Notes: generated by a model not told the origin, from the sequence alone. DNA of 64,000 nt from Candidatus Electrothrix gigas (GCA_022766165.1 QYLO01000006.1:1-64000), one strand, 5' to 3'. Counted from the first letter of the stretch, positions 8,901-16,855 are shown. A program made the numbers and translations.

Positions 8901-10117
8901 CTGTACCTGTGGCTGATGACCGTGATCGTCTTGTTGAAGGCGATAGAGTCATGCTGATTATTGAAGATGACCAAAACTTTGCTGAAATTCTTCTGGAACA
9001 ATGCCACGAGTCTGATTTTAAGGCCATAGTGACAGATAACGGTGAAGAGGGACTCCGCTTGGCTGACCAGTATCGTCCAGCAGGAGTTATTCTTGACATC
9101 CGACTTCCTGGTATTGATGGGTGGACAGTACTGAGTACCCTGAAGGCGAATCCTGGAACCCGTCATATTCCTGTACACATGATGTCTGCCGAGGAAGTCA
9201 GTCGTAAGGCTCTGAATCAGGGGGCTATTGGTTTTCTTTCCAAGCCAGTGGATCGTGAGCAGATGGTCAAGGCATTTGATCGCTTTGAATCTGTTATCAA
9301 TAAAAAAATAAAAAAACTGCTCATTATTGAAGATGACGATAAGTTACGCCAAGTCCTTGTAGATTTGGTTGCAAATAACGATACAGAAACCTTTGAGGCC
9401 AGAACAGGACAGGAGGCAGAGGAGCTTCTCTTAGGAAGCCAGCGGTTTGACTGTATGGTCTTGGATCTCGGTCTTCCTGATTGCAATGGAATTGATCTGC
9501 TGCAACGGCTGACAGGTACTGCTGGACTTGCTGTGCCTCCGGTTATTATCTACACTGGTAGGGATTTGAGTAGAGAAGAAGAACGTGAACTCAATAAGTA
9601 TTCAGAGTCCATTATTATTAAAGATGCGCGTTCGCAAGAACGGTTACTTGACGAGACCTCGCTTTTTCTTCATAGAATGGTGGAGAGTATGCCAAGCCAG
9701 CAACAGCAGATTATTGCGGATCTTTACGATCGGGATAAGATGTTTCAGGGCAAAAAAGTCTTGCTTGTTGACGATGATATGCGCAACGTCTTTGCCCTTT
9801 CTGGAGTACTTGAGCAGAAGGGTATGGAGGTTGTGATTGCTGAGGACGGAAAACAGGCATTAAACATGCTTGCCCAGGAAGAAGAGATTGATATCGTCCT
9901 TATGGATATCATGATGCCGGAAATGGATGGCTATGAGGCAACTAGAAAAATACGAGAGCAAAAACAGCTTTGGAAGCTCCCCATTATTGCTCTGACCGCC
10001 AAGGCCATGAAGGAAGATCGGGATAAATGTCTTGAGGCAGGAGCCAGTGATTATCTGGCAAAACCGGTTGATGTGGAAAGGCTGTTGTCCATGATGCGGG
10101 TCTGGCTTTACCGCTAG
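5963..10117 (+). CDS. Hybrid sensor histidine kinase with HAMP, GAF and three receiver domains
   Basis: A 1384-residue inner-membrane sensor. TM1 is at about 12-32 and TM2 at about 346-366. They flank a periplasmic region of about 310 residues of Cache type. Then come HAMP (about 367-425), GAF (about 435-575), a long coiled coil (580-675), HisKA with H686 (MSHELRTPLNS), and HATPase_c with DTGIGIP and GGTGLGLSISKELA. A Pro/Gln/Ser-rich linker with repeated NQPSNQPNQ-like units leads to three receivers with phospho-acceptors D1045 (ILDIRLPG), D1168 (VLDLGLPD) and D1315 (LMDIMMPEMDG). Receivers after the kinase core suggest a multi-step or branching relay. Co-transcription with CheR and CheB domains suggests adaptation by methylation, although no methyl-accepting domain is evident. 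Confidence 0.94.
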   Translation: MRFNLNAQLILSHLGMGIIPLLVISAVIWLTVADSFETIGNKGISAVEHAAYEKLTTMCSIKEKQIAYLFRVMEGQMYMLRDNAWLQETFTAFDKEFRAAGNSVDTDEWNSLALVNDVLFQYICVHFDWNNFYLINRDGKIIYSMQKSSDLGMALDKNPLQNTSLGKAYAQLRQEGDRDITFGDYAPYPPLQNLPSAFLVTRIHDSIGGTQEVVGYLAVQPSAEALRNMIKMASSKKGSLEAYLVGADGYMRSDSVLDPENYSRAASFGQNNKVDTVAKKNAIKGKKGTGVIQDYRGKEVLSSWAPIEVLGTRWALICEVSEVEAMKSRTAMNTISTNVENQVRKKVFTGILLTFVIVGIIAWFIVRSISRPIMQAAEIADSIAAGDFHRRLSMERKDEIGQMANALDRMVEKVANNFHEKTVMAELSDQMRGEQDISTLATHIITHLAKLFDAQMASLYIVDQDGKTMTMKGSYAFHKRKGLNSTIQIGEGIAGQAALENNMISITDLPADYVRINSTLGDATPCNVLAVPFSHEDIVLGVLEFASFQEFSDEQMEFFNNVTEHIAIAFRSAQSKQKVQKLLEETREQTEELKQQSEELMATNEELESQTSALKKFQQELENRQGELKKSNAALEEKSKALLIEKKNIRKRNKELILAKEKIEERSKDLALASKYKSEFLANMSHELRTPLNSLLLLSQSLRDNREKNLTEKQRKAAGIIFESGNDLLDLINEILDLSKIEAGQIVKDVEKVYLTELVENAQTLFSHMAENKGVAFSVSLADDLPQVIFTDRKRVEQILKNFLGNSIKFTSQGSIELTFSRMEATAPVHSESLHSEQALAISVTDTGIGIPAEKQRSIFEAFQQADGSTARKYGGTGLGLSISKELAALLGGEIGLVSEVGKGSTFTLYLPVGKMPSSEEQNEEKSTPQNIPPVEQTASAPQPSQAPQATELRPSSNQPSNQPNQSLNQPDERNETAQAVPVADDRDRLVEGDRVMLIIEDDQNFAEILLEQCHESDFKAIVTDNGEEGLRLADQYRPAGVILDIRLPGIDGWTVLSTLKANPGTRHIPVHMMSAEEVSRKALNQGAIGFLSKPVDREQMVKAFDRFESVINKKIKKLLIIEDDDKLRQVLVDLVANNDTETFEARTGQEAEELLLGSQRFDCMVLDLGLPDCNGIDLLQRLTGTAGLAVPPVIIYTGRDLSREEERELNKYSESIIIKDARSQERLLDETSLFLHRMVESMPSQQQQIIADLYDRDKMFQGKKVLLVDDDMRNVFALSGVLEQKGMEVVIAEDGKQALNMLAQEEEIDIVLMDIMMPEMDGYEATRKIREQKQLWKLPIIALTAKAMKEDRDKCLEAGASDYLAKPVDVERLLSMMRVWLYR

Positions 10118-10143
10118 AACAAGGAGAAGATACAAGGTACTCT

Positions 10144-11022
10144 ATGCAGGAACAAGAGATTGAAGAGATTGAGCGAACGCTGTTGCTAGAGGCAATCTTT
10201 CTTCGTTATGGCTATGATTTTCGTAACTACTCTCAGGCTACCATCAAGCGACGGATAAGGCAGTTTGTGGCAAAGAATGATTTTGAGACAGTGGGTGACC
10301 TCTTGCCAAGGGTTATTCGTGACCCCTCATTCTTTCAATCCCTTTTTTTTGATTTTTCCGTCACAGTCACAGAGATGTTTCGTGACCCCTCTTTTTACAG
10401 GGCATTGCGAGAGGAAGTCATACCGCTTCTCAGAACCTATCCCTTTATCAAGATATGGCTGGCTGGTTGTGCAACCGGAGAAGAGGCATATTCTACTGCA
10501 ATTCTTCTTCAAGAGGAGGGCATGCTGGAAAAAGCAACGATTTTTGCCACAGATATTAATGATGACTCTCTTCTTCGAGGTCAAAAGGGGATCTATCCTT
10601 TAAAGCTGGTACGGGAGTATACGGAAAATTATCAGAACACAGGATCAGTTTGCTCTTTTAGTCAATACTATTATGCAGATCAGAAACATATTATTATGGA
10701 CAGGACATTGAAAAATAAGATTACCTTTGCTCACCATAACTTGGTTTCGGATCAGGTTTTTGGAGAGATGCACCTTATTTTTTGTCGTAATGTTATGATT
10801 TACTTTGACAATACTTTACAGGACAGGGTTTTTAAACTCTTTGATCAGAGTTTGATCCGTGGGGGCTTTCTTTGCCTTGGTAACAGGGAGTCTTTGCGAT
10901 CTTTCAGTTTAAGCAACAAATATGAGCGGTTGGACACGAAAAATAGAATTTATCGGAAGCATGTAACCCACCTCCACAAGTCCAATCTCCCAATCATCCA
11001 CAGCCTTCCTTCGCATGAATAA
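10144..11022 (+). CDS. cheR: CheR-type protein-glutamate O-methyltransferase
   Basis: Transfers methyl from SAM to glutamates of chemoreceptors or receptor-like proteins. The N-terminal helical CheR_N domain (residues 10-70) precedes the SAM domain with LAGCATGEEAYSTAIL (motif I, about 108-123), FATDINDDSL and the family signature FCRNVMIYFD. The length (292 aa) is normal. It lies 26 bp after the hybrid kinase and overlaps the CheB gene by 8 bp. With no receptor, CheA or CheW nearby, it probably serves this kinase pathway rather than flagellar chemotaxis. Confidence 0.93.
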   Translation: MQEQEIEEIERTLLLEAIFLRYGYDFRNYSQATIKRRIRQFVAKNDFETVGDLLPRVIRDPSFFQSLFFDFSVTVTEMFRDPSFYRALREEVIPLLRTYPFIKIWLAGCATGEEAYSTAILLQEEGMLEKATIFATDINDDSLLRGQKGIYPLKLVREYTENYQNTGSVCSFSQYYYADQKHIIMDRTLKNKITFAHHNLVSDQVFGEMHLIFCRNVMIYFDNTLQDRVFKLFDQSLIRGGFLCLGNRESLRSFSLSNKYERLDTKNRIYRKHVTHLHKSNLPIIHSLPSHE

Positions 11023-11605
11023 TATGAAATACAGGGCAATTGTTATTGGTACTTCCGCAGGAGGAATAGAGGCCAGTGTTCATATCTTGTGGAAACTGCC
11101 TGTCACCTTTGCATTACCGATTATTTTGGTTCAGCATCTGCATAAGGATCAGGATGTGGTAGCCCTTGTACAACTGTACAATGATCGTATACCTGTTCAG
11201 GTTGAGGAGGCAGAGGAAAAGGAGCAGATCCAACCGGGGCATATTTATCTTGCCCCACCTGATTATCACCTTTTAATTGAGCGAGATGAAACCTTTTCTC
11301 TTTCTGTGGATGAAAAAGTCAACTACTCTCGGCCCTCTATTGATGTGTTATTTGAAAGTGCAGCAGATGTCTACGGTCCATCCTTGATCGGCGTTCTGAT
11401 GACCGGTGCAAATCATGACGGCGCATTGGGTTTACAGCGGATTAAGCAATATGGCGGGATGACTTTGGTGGAAGATCCTGCAACGGCGAAATTTCCTGAA
11501 ATGCCCAAGAGTGCCTTGGCGTGTACAGAAGTTGACTATGTATTGTCCCTGGATGCCTTGGAAAAGGTTTTATTTACTCTTGCTGCTGACTGTTCTAATG
11601 GGTGA
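11015..11605 (+). CDS. cheB: Stand-alone CheB methylesterase domain
   Basis: A glutamate methylesterase (possibly also glutamine deamidase) that opposes CheR. The protein (196 aa) is only the catalytic domain and lacks the N-terminal receiver of classical CheB. The triad is visible as S14 (GTSAGG), H41 (VQHLHKDQD) and the aspartate of GANHDGALG. It is the last gene of the operon and overlaps cheR. Without a receiver its activity must be controlled in another way, possibly by contact with the kinase's receivers. Confidence 0.92.
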   Translation: MNNMKYRAIVIGTSAGGIEASVHILWKLPVTFALPIILVQHLHKDQDVVALVQLYNDRIPVQVEEAEEKEQIQPGHIYLAPPDYHLLIERDETFSLSVDEKVNYSRPSIDVLFESAADVYGPSLIGVLMTGANHDGALGLQRIKQYGGMTLVEDPATAKFPEMPKSALACTEVDYVLSLDALEKVLFTLAADCSNG

Positions 11606-11650
11606 GAATCTTCACATTGAGTAGATACTATTTACTGGCACTCGACTGGC

Positions 11651-11776
11651 AAGTTTTTAAAAGTTGACTTTTAATATCCATTGATTCAAATATTTTAGAG
11701 AAAAGCATCAAACCAGAGCTACTTTTTTCTGTCAATTTTATAGCAACAGCTAACTTACTGAATTTACAGAAGTATT
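11651..11776 (+). repeat. Dispersed non-coding repeat R1, copy A
   Basis: An A/T-rich stretch that recurs in the same orientation at 30655-30772. Shared landmarks are AAGTT.TTAAAAGTT near the start, the identical block CTACTTTTTTCTGTC, then ATTTTATA and CCAACTTATTGA-like sequence. It fills the gap between cheB and the GH18-like gene. No ORF of its own. Confidence 0.7.
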
Positions 11777-11839
11777 CAGCATCTTTTCGATTAGACAACT
11801 ATAAACCTGCCCGTCATCCAGAAAGTCACGAATGAGTAC

Positions 11840-12886
11840 ATGAGAATATGGCAACACCTCAAATACCTCAAGCGTCCTCCGTGGCGCACACTCGTTGTAT
11901 TCATCGCCATCTTTGGCCTGACAGGGCTGGGCTATTATCTCTGGTCTCCGGGCAAGACTGTTCGTGATGGCAGACATGATCTCCGCTCCAATGGGATATG
12001 GCTCCAGCATGGCTGGCTCGGTGATGATCTGTGGTTTAAACGTAATCAAAAGGACAAAGCACTCTTTCGGGACGATCAGAGGATGCAGAATCTTGCCGAC
12101 CTCCTTACTGACCACGGCGTGAAGTACCTGTTTCCGCATCTCTGCCCCTGTAACCCCGGAGGTGCCATTGCTCCTGTTGATCCGGTGCAGACAGAGCGAT
12201 TCCTTGATCACTTTGCAAACTTCCAGGTTATCCCGTGGGTTGGCGGGGTTCTCGACATCCAATGTTTTCCTACATCCCCCCTGTGGCGAGCCAACTTTGT
12301 TGCCTCGGTGGTCAATCTTCTGCAATCGCACCCAAGGCTTGCTGGCGTTCAGATCAATATTGAGCCGATGCCAACAGGGAACGCTGATTTTTTACTTCTC
12401 TTGGATGACATTCGGCAGGCGATGCCTGTTGGGAAGATTCTATCTGTGGCTGCATATCCGCCGCCCACGCTCTGGCATCCTGTGCCTGCTGTTCACTGGG
12501 AGGAAAAGTACTTTCGGCAAGTTGCCCGTCGGGTCGATCAACTTGCTCCAATGATGTACGATACAGCCATTAGGTTGCCGAAATGCTATCAACATCTCAT
12601 GTCTTCCTGGACGACGGATATTGTAGAGTGGTCTGAAGGCACACAGGTTCTCTTTGGTATCCCGGTGTACTCCGATACCGGAGTTGAGTACCATTATCCG
12701 AACGTGGAGAACCTGCACAATGCCTTGTTGGGAATTCATGCAGGACTGAGCAAACTGAGCAACTACAGGTTCCTTCCTACAAACTACGCTGGAGTTGCAA
12801 TGTACTGTGCATGGGAAATGGATCAGCAGGAGTGGGACTACTTTGAGAGGGAATTTGAGAAAAAGGAAAAAGAGCCTGAGCTTTAG
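11840..12886 (+). CDS. Membrane-anchored GH18-like (TIM-barrel) protein
   Basis: A short cytoplasmic N-terminus is followed by one hydrophobic segment (about 18-36: LVVFIAIFGLTGLGYYLW), so the rest is periplasmic. The body matches a GH18/polysaccharide-deacetylase-like barrel. Strand 4 reads LAGVQINIEPMP where chitinases have DGxDxDxE, with the glutamate kept in INIEP. LAPMMYDT, VLFGIPVY and GVAMYCAWEMD match later barrel strands. The first two catalytic aspartates are not present in canonical form, so activity on chitin or peptidoglycan is uncertain. Family assignment is by pattern and is moderate. It precedes the DUF1302-like gene by 79 bp and may share its transcript. Confidence 0.55.
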   Translation: MRIWQHLKYLKRPPWRTLVVFIAIFGLTGLGYYLWSPGKTVRDGRHDLRSNGIWLQHGWLGDDLWFKRNQKDKALFRDDQRMQNLADLLTDHGVKYLFPHLCPCNPGGAIAPVDPVQTERFLDHFANFQVIPWVGGVLDIQCFPTSPLWRANFVASVVNLLQSHPRLAGVQINIEPMPTGNADFLLLLDDIRQAMPVGKILSVAAYPPPTLWHPVPAVHWEEKYFRQVARRVDQLAPMMYDTAIRLPKCYQHLMSSWTTDIVEWSEGTQVLFGIPVYSDTGVEYHYPNVENLHNALLGIHAGLSKLSNYRFLPTNYAGVAMYCAWEMDQQEWDYFEREFEKKEKEPEL

Positions 12887-12965
12887 CTTGCAATTTTGCT
12901 TGACCAGACGCATGATCAGTTAAGTAGCTCTACGTAACTGAAAAGAAAAAGAGAGGTTTTACCTG

Positions 12966-14543
12966 ATGCAAGTCATAACAACGAACCGAAAGAGCAATCT
13001 TTTTTTAAACAAATCAACAGTCCTTGGTCCTCTCTTTGCTCTCCTTGTTGCCGCCCCTCTCTTGCTCTCCCCATTTTCCGCCATAGCCCAACCCGACAAA
13101 CCCGACAGTCCTCCCAGTGACTTGAGTGACCTAGATGCGGTTCTTGAAGGGTTTGAAGAGCCAACTGCACAGGTTCCTGCTCAGGAGGCAGATGAGTTAA
13201 ATACTGAGTTAGATGCCGTACTGGACGGCTTTGGAGAAGAGGACGTGCAAGATGGCGAGCCTGATATCAAGGAACAAGTCAAACCATCGGACTCTTCCTG
13301 GTTTCCGGATTGGCTCAGTATTGATGGCTGGCTCCAGTTTGGTACGACCTATAATTTTGCCCATGACGCACCCGCAAAGGGAAGAACCGACTGGCGTGGT
13401 TTTTCCAAGGCCCGCACAGATCTTCAGCTCAACCTGAACGCCCGCTTTTCCGATGCCTGGTCAGCAAAGATCGGGGGCAAGACATTCTATGACGGCATAT
13501 ACTCGTTGCAAGGCCGGGAGGAATACACCAGTTCTGTTTTGGAGGAATATGAGGATGAAGTAGAGTTACGCGAGGCGTATGTGCAGGGAAAGCTCTCAGA
13601 TAAGCTGGATTTGACGATAGGTCGCCAGATCGTGGTTTGGGGCAAGTCAGACAATATTCGCATCACGGATGTACTGAATCCCCTAGATATGCGTGAACCG
13701 GGCATGACTGATATTGAAGACCTCCGCCTACCCCTGATCATGAGCAAGCTGGATTATTATTTTGGCAACTGGGAGCTGTCTGGAATAGCTGTTCATGAGA
13801 TCAACTTTAATAAGACGCCAGTGTATGGCTATGATTTTTATCCGGCTGATCAGGTAGCGCCGCCAGCAGATGAACCAGAGAGTTCTCTGGAGAATACGGA
13901 ATGGGCTCTTTCCCTCAGCGGTATCTTTACGGGCTGGGATCTGGATCTCTACTATGCCAGAGTATTTAACGATACTGCTCATCTGGAGTATGTTTTGTAT
14001 GATGACGACTCCACTGAGATACGGCAAAAACATGAGCGTCTACATCTGTTTGGATTTGCCTATAATAAAGCCCTGGGCAACTGGCTCCTCAAAGGTGAAG
14101 GGGCTGTGCTGAACAGAGTGCAGTACAGCAACCGGCCCGGCATTGGCTATACCGGCTATACCCGCTTTGATGCCCTTGTGGGCGCAGAGTATTCTGGCTT
14201 TTCCGAGACCACGCTTTCCTTGGAGTTTGCCAATCGGCATATCAACAACCACAGGCCCTCTTTGGAAGCCTCTCCAGACAGTGTCCAGCAGGATATGTAT
14301 CAGGTAGCCTTTCGTGGTACTCGGGATTTTTTCAACGATACCATGAAACTCAGTGTGCTGGTAATGCTCTATGGGCCTTCTGCTGCTGATGGAGCCTTTG
14401 AACGGTTGGCTTTGGACTATGCTCTCACTGATACCGTGACGATACGGGGTGGGGCTGTGTTGTATCAAACCGGAAATCTGTCGACCATGCAAAAGGTTGG
14501 AAAAAATGATCGGGTGTTTACTGAACTTCGTTACTCTTTTTAA
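12966..14543 (+). CDS. DUF1302-like outer-membrane beta-barrel protein
   Basis: A signal peptide (about 1-41, ending SPFSAIAQP) precedes an acidic linker with two copies of a DAVLxGF motif (LDAVLEGFEE and LDAVLDGFGEE). From about residue 110 the protein is made of amphipathic beta-strands with many aromatics and ends TELRYSF, with the terminal Phe typical of BAM substrates. GRQIVVWGKSDNIRITDVLNPLD resembles the DUF1302 signature (GrQ.v.WGe.d..r..D.vNP.D). Function in this family is unknown; an outer-membrane channel or hydrophobic-compound role has been proposed for relatives. It ends in a clear stop and is followed by a 300-bp gap. Confidence 0.8.
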   Translation: MQVITTNRKSNLFLNKSTVLGPLFALLVAAPLLLSPFSAIAQPDKPDSPPSDLSDLDAVLEGFEEPTAQVPAQEADELNTELDAVLDGFGEEDVQDGEPDIKEQVKPSDSSWFPDWLSIDGWLQFGTTYNFAHDAPAKGRTDWRGFSKARTDLQLNLNARFSDAWSAKIGGKTFYDGIYSLQGREEYTSSVLEEYEDEVELREAYVQGKLSDKLDLTIGRQIVVWGKSDNIRITDVLNPLDMREPGMTDIEDLRLPLIMSKLDYYFGNWELSGIAVHEINFNKTPVYGYDFYPADQVAPPADEPESSLENTEWALSLSGIFTGWDLDLYYARVFNDTAHLEYVLYDDDSTEIRQKHERLHLFGFAYNKALGNWLLKGEGAVLNRVQYSNRPGIGYTGYTRFDALVGAEYSGFSETTLSLEFANRHINNHRPSLEASPDSVQQDMYQVAFRGTRDFFNDTMKLSVLVMLYGPSAADGAFERLALDYALTDTVTIRGGAVLYQTGNLSTMQKVGKNDRVFTELRYSF

Positions 14544-14590
14544 TCCCCAATGATATTCAACTACCTGTTGTAGATAGCAATGATACCAAT

Positions 14591-14622
14591 GGCAAAGGAA
14601 CTGTACAGCCGTACCCTTTGCC
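14591..14622. other. Hairpin and possible promoter in the gap 14544-14850
   Basis: GGCAAAGG and CCTTTGCC form an 8-bp stem with a 16-nt loop just after the DUF1302-like gene. There is no T-run, so termination would be weak or factor-dependent. Further on, TTGACA (14643-14648), 17 bp and TATTTA (14666-14671) could be a promoter for the HdrC-MvhD-MetV genes. No gene seen in the gap. Confidence 0.4.
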
Positions 14623-14850
14623 TCCTATGGTGAATGGTTTCGTTGACAAATTTACAAAAATGGGATATTTATATTTCTTCTACTGCGTGTAACAGAGCTT
14701 GTCAATGTATCAGCGTTTCTTAGCGCAGTTGTCATTTAGTACTCCTACGTTTTCTGATTCAATGTTCGCAGTGTTCGTAGTATTTATGGTGTTGGTCAAC
14801 CTGCTGGGGCATAATGATCAGGAAATATAATTGTTCAATGTGGTGATGGT

Positions 14851-15405
14851 ATGTCAAAGAAAACATTTGAAATAAATCCTGGATTTAGTGCTGAAGTGGT
14901 TGCAGAACCCGGTGGACAGCATCTGAATTCCTGTTTTTCCTGCGGCGCCTGTTCTGGTGCCTGCCCGGTCAGTCAGGCTGTTCCTGATTTTGATCCCCGC
15001 AAAATCATCCACATGGTTCGTATGGGTATGGAGGAGCGTTTACTGCACTCTGATCTGCTCTGGTATTGTTCTGGATGTCGTAGCTGTGTCTTTGTCTGTC
15101 CACAGGATGTCAGCTTTGCCGACATTATGAGTGCCTTGAGGAATTTGGCACTGAAAAAAGGCTATGTTACTCAGGAACAACTGGTGGAAAAGGGAAAAGC
15201 TGCCCAGGTGCAACGTGATCTCTGTGTTTCCTGTCTGACCTGTGTTCGGGTGTGTCCTTGGGAGATACCCAAGATTGATCAAGGCGGTATAGCAGCAATT
15301 GATGTGACAGAATGCAAGGCTTGCGGAATCTGTGTTGCTGAATGCCCAGCTCAAGCCATCACCTTGAATACATCCGAAGATGAGAAGTTGATAGCCAACT
15401 GCTAA
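14851..15405 (+). CDS. HdrC-like protein with an added 2[4Fe-4S] ferredoxin domain
   Basis: A cytoplasmic iron-sulfur electron carrier. The first half is HdrC-like, with two four-Cys motifs, CFSCGACSGACPVS (about 29-42) and CSGCRSCVFVCP (about 73-84). The second half adds a bacterial ferredoxin with CVSCLTCVRVCP and CKACGICVAECP, so four [4Fe-4S] clusters are expected. Canonical HdrC has only the first two. It is followed by MvhD- and MetV-like genes, the set found in electron-bifurcating HdrABC-MvhD-MetVF complexes of acetogens and sulfate reducers. No HdrA or HdrB is in the window. Start ATG at 14851; a usable ribosome site (GTGATGGT) is weak. Confidence 0.85.
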   Translation: MSKKTFEINPGFSAEVVAEPGGQHLNSCFSCGACSGACPVSQAVPDFDPRKIIHMVRMGMEERLLHSDLLWYCSGCRSCVFVCPQDVSFADIMSALRNLALKKGYVTQEQLVEKGKAAQVQRDLCVSCLTCVRVCPWEIPKIDQGGIAAIDVTECKACGICVAECPAQAITLNTSEDEKLIANC

Positions 15406-15439
15406 TCTTTTATAGAAAAAATAATGTGGAGCAGATTCG

Positions 15440-15847
15440 ATGAGTTTTACACCGGACATACGCCTGTTCAGTTGCCATTACACCTCTCAGCAGAGTTGTG
15501 CCGATCAGGGGCGTGAGCTACAGCAGGTACATTTTCCCGAAAATGTCAAGATGACCCGAGTTGTCTGTACTGGAAAGCTGGAGGAAATCACCTTACTCAA
15601 GGCATTTGAGGATGGAGCAGATGGCGTCTATGTGGTTGGATGTCCTCCTGACGGCTGTCATAATGTGAAGGGCAGTCAACGAGCTGCCAAGCGTGTACAA
15701 GCTGTCCGTTCAGCCTTGGGCGAACTTGGAGTGGAAAAGGATCGGATAAAGATGTTTTTTTTGCAGCGTGGGCTGCATCCAGAGTTTGTTGATGTTGCTC
15801 AAGAGATGACAGAGCAGATTACAGCATTAGGCCCCTCTCCTTTTTGA
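15440..15847 (+). CDS. mvhD: MvhD/FrhD-type hydrogenase iron-sulfur subunit
   Basis: MvhD carries a [2Fe-2S] cluster and links a hydrogenase, formate dehydrogenase or MetVF to heterodisulfide reductase. The 135-residue protein has the expected layout: an N-terminal Cys pair region (LFSCHYTSQQSCADQG), VVCTGKLEEITLLKAFEDGADGV in the middle, and VVGCPPDGCHNVKGSQRA, the family signature. It lies 34 bp after the HdrC-ferredoxin gene and is separated from the MetV-like gene by a 129-bp gap with a palindromic repeat. Confidence 0.9.
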   Translation: MSFTPDIRLFSCHYTSQQSCADQGRELQQVHFPENVKMTRVVCTGKLEEITLLKAFEDGADGVYVVGCPPDGCHNVKGSQRAAKRVQAVRSALGELGVEKDRIKMFFLQRGLHPEFVDVAQEMTEQITALGPSPF

Positions 15848-15897
15848 AAAGGAATTTTTCAAACAATACGTCAATACGTTCCCTGTTTTCAAGAGCT

Positions 15898-15960
15898 AGG
15901 GGCAGGCTCCTGTGCCTACCCGAGAGATAAGGGCGAACACAGGGATTCGCCCCTACGACT
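15898..15960. repeat. Tandem palindromic REP-like repeats
   Basis: Two adjacent hairpins lie between mvhD and the MetV-like gene: GGGGCAGGCTCCTGTGCCTACCC, and AGGGCGAACACAGGGATTCG followed by CCCCTAC. The second is nearly the same as 48306-48331. Such GGGCGA...TCGCCCCTAC palindromes are dispersed in many bacterial genomes. The copy here may attenuate readthrough inside the operon. Confidence 0.75.
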
Positions 15961-15976
15961 TTTTCAGGAGTTTTAT

Positions 15977-16648
15977 ATGATTATTGCTGAACGAAAGCCT
16001 TTGGCTGAAATAATAGAAATGGTGCAGGATTGTACAAAGATTCTGGTGCTGGCCTGTCGAGGCTGCGTCACTGTCTGCTCCGCAGGCGGAGAGCGGGAGG
16101 CAGAAATTTTAGCCTCGTTGATTCGGCTTGGTCTCAAAAAGGCAGGGAAACATGCTGAGGTCTTTGACGCTTCCCTGGTTCGTCAATGTGATAAAGAGTA
16201 CATAGAGGAAATTGATCAGTTCAAGGGCCAGTACGATGCCATTGTCTCCACGGCCTGCGGGGTTGGAGTAAACTTTATCGCAAATCTTCGGCCCCAGGAT
16301 AACGTCTTCCCAGCCCTGAACACCACCTTTTTGGGCGGTTCTGCTGAACAGGGCGTTTGGACGGAACAGTGTGCTGGCTGCGGTGATTGTGTTCTTCATT
16401 TCACAGGTGGACTCTGTCCTGTGGCCCGTTGCGCCAAAAGCCTGATGAACGGACCCTGCGGCGGTTCTGTGGACGGTCGTTGCGAGATTCATCCCGAGGT
16501 TGATTGTGTCTGGCAGATGATCTATGATCGTATGGGACGGTTGCAACGTCAGGAGGAGTTAACAGCCTCTGCTCCTATTCGTGATTGGTCTACTGCCCGA
16601 CACGGTGGTCCCCGCAAGCAGGTTCGGGGGGATCTGACCGTAGAGTAA
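15977..16648 (+). CDS. metV: MetV-like protein (methylenetetrahydrofolate reductase C-terminal, zinc/Fe-S domain)
   Basis: MetV is the small partner of MetF that passes electrons to methylene-THF reductase in the Wood-Ljungdahl pathway. The N-terminal half has CRGCVTVCSAGG. The C-terminal half is the MTHFR_C signature: CAGCGDC, then GLCPVARCAKSLMNGPCGGS, then CVWQMIYDRM. The length (223 aa) is usual for MetV. MetF itself does not follow: downstream are LPS-transport genes. It probably acts with the HdrC-ferredoxin and MvhD proteins upstream. The ATG is preceded by AGGAG. Confidence 0.88.
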   Translation: MIIAERKPLAEIIEMVQDCTKILVLACRGCVTVCSAGGEREAEILASLIRLGLKKAGKHAEVFDASLVRQCDKEYIEEIDQFKGQYDAIVSTACGVGVNFIANLRPQDNVFPALNTTFLGGSAEQGVWTEQCAGCGDCVLHFTGGLCPVARCAKSLMNGPCGGSVDGRCEIHPEVDCVWQMIYDRMGRLQRQEELTASAPIRDWSTARHGGPRKQVRGDLTVE

Positions 16649-16755
16649 CACGGGAGCTGTAGCACAAGTAAGCAAGTACAGGGAAAAAGTTATTGACAAA
16701 CAGGAGTCATTCCGGCATAAGGGAAAGATTCCTGTTTTTTTGTTTGAGTAACAGT

Positions 16756-16805
16756 AGCTTTATATTTCGTTTTATATTTCGTTTTATGTTTAGCTTTATA
16801 TTTAG
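16756..16805 (+). repeat. Short A/T tandem repeat upstream of lptA
   Basis: Four imperfect 11-12-bp units of the form TTTATATTTCG/TTTATGTTTAG lie in tandem. They produce an open frame full of Phe and Arg (FIFRFIFRFMFSFIF) that I do not regard as a gene. Confidence 0.65.
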
Positions 16806-16855
16806 GAGACCAACTTGCTCGGTCTCAAAGAAAAACTCTTTATTGGTAAAGAATC

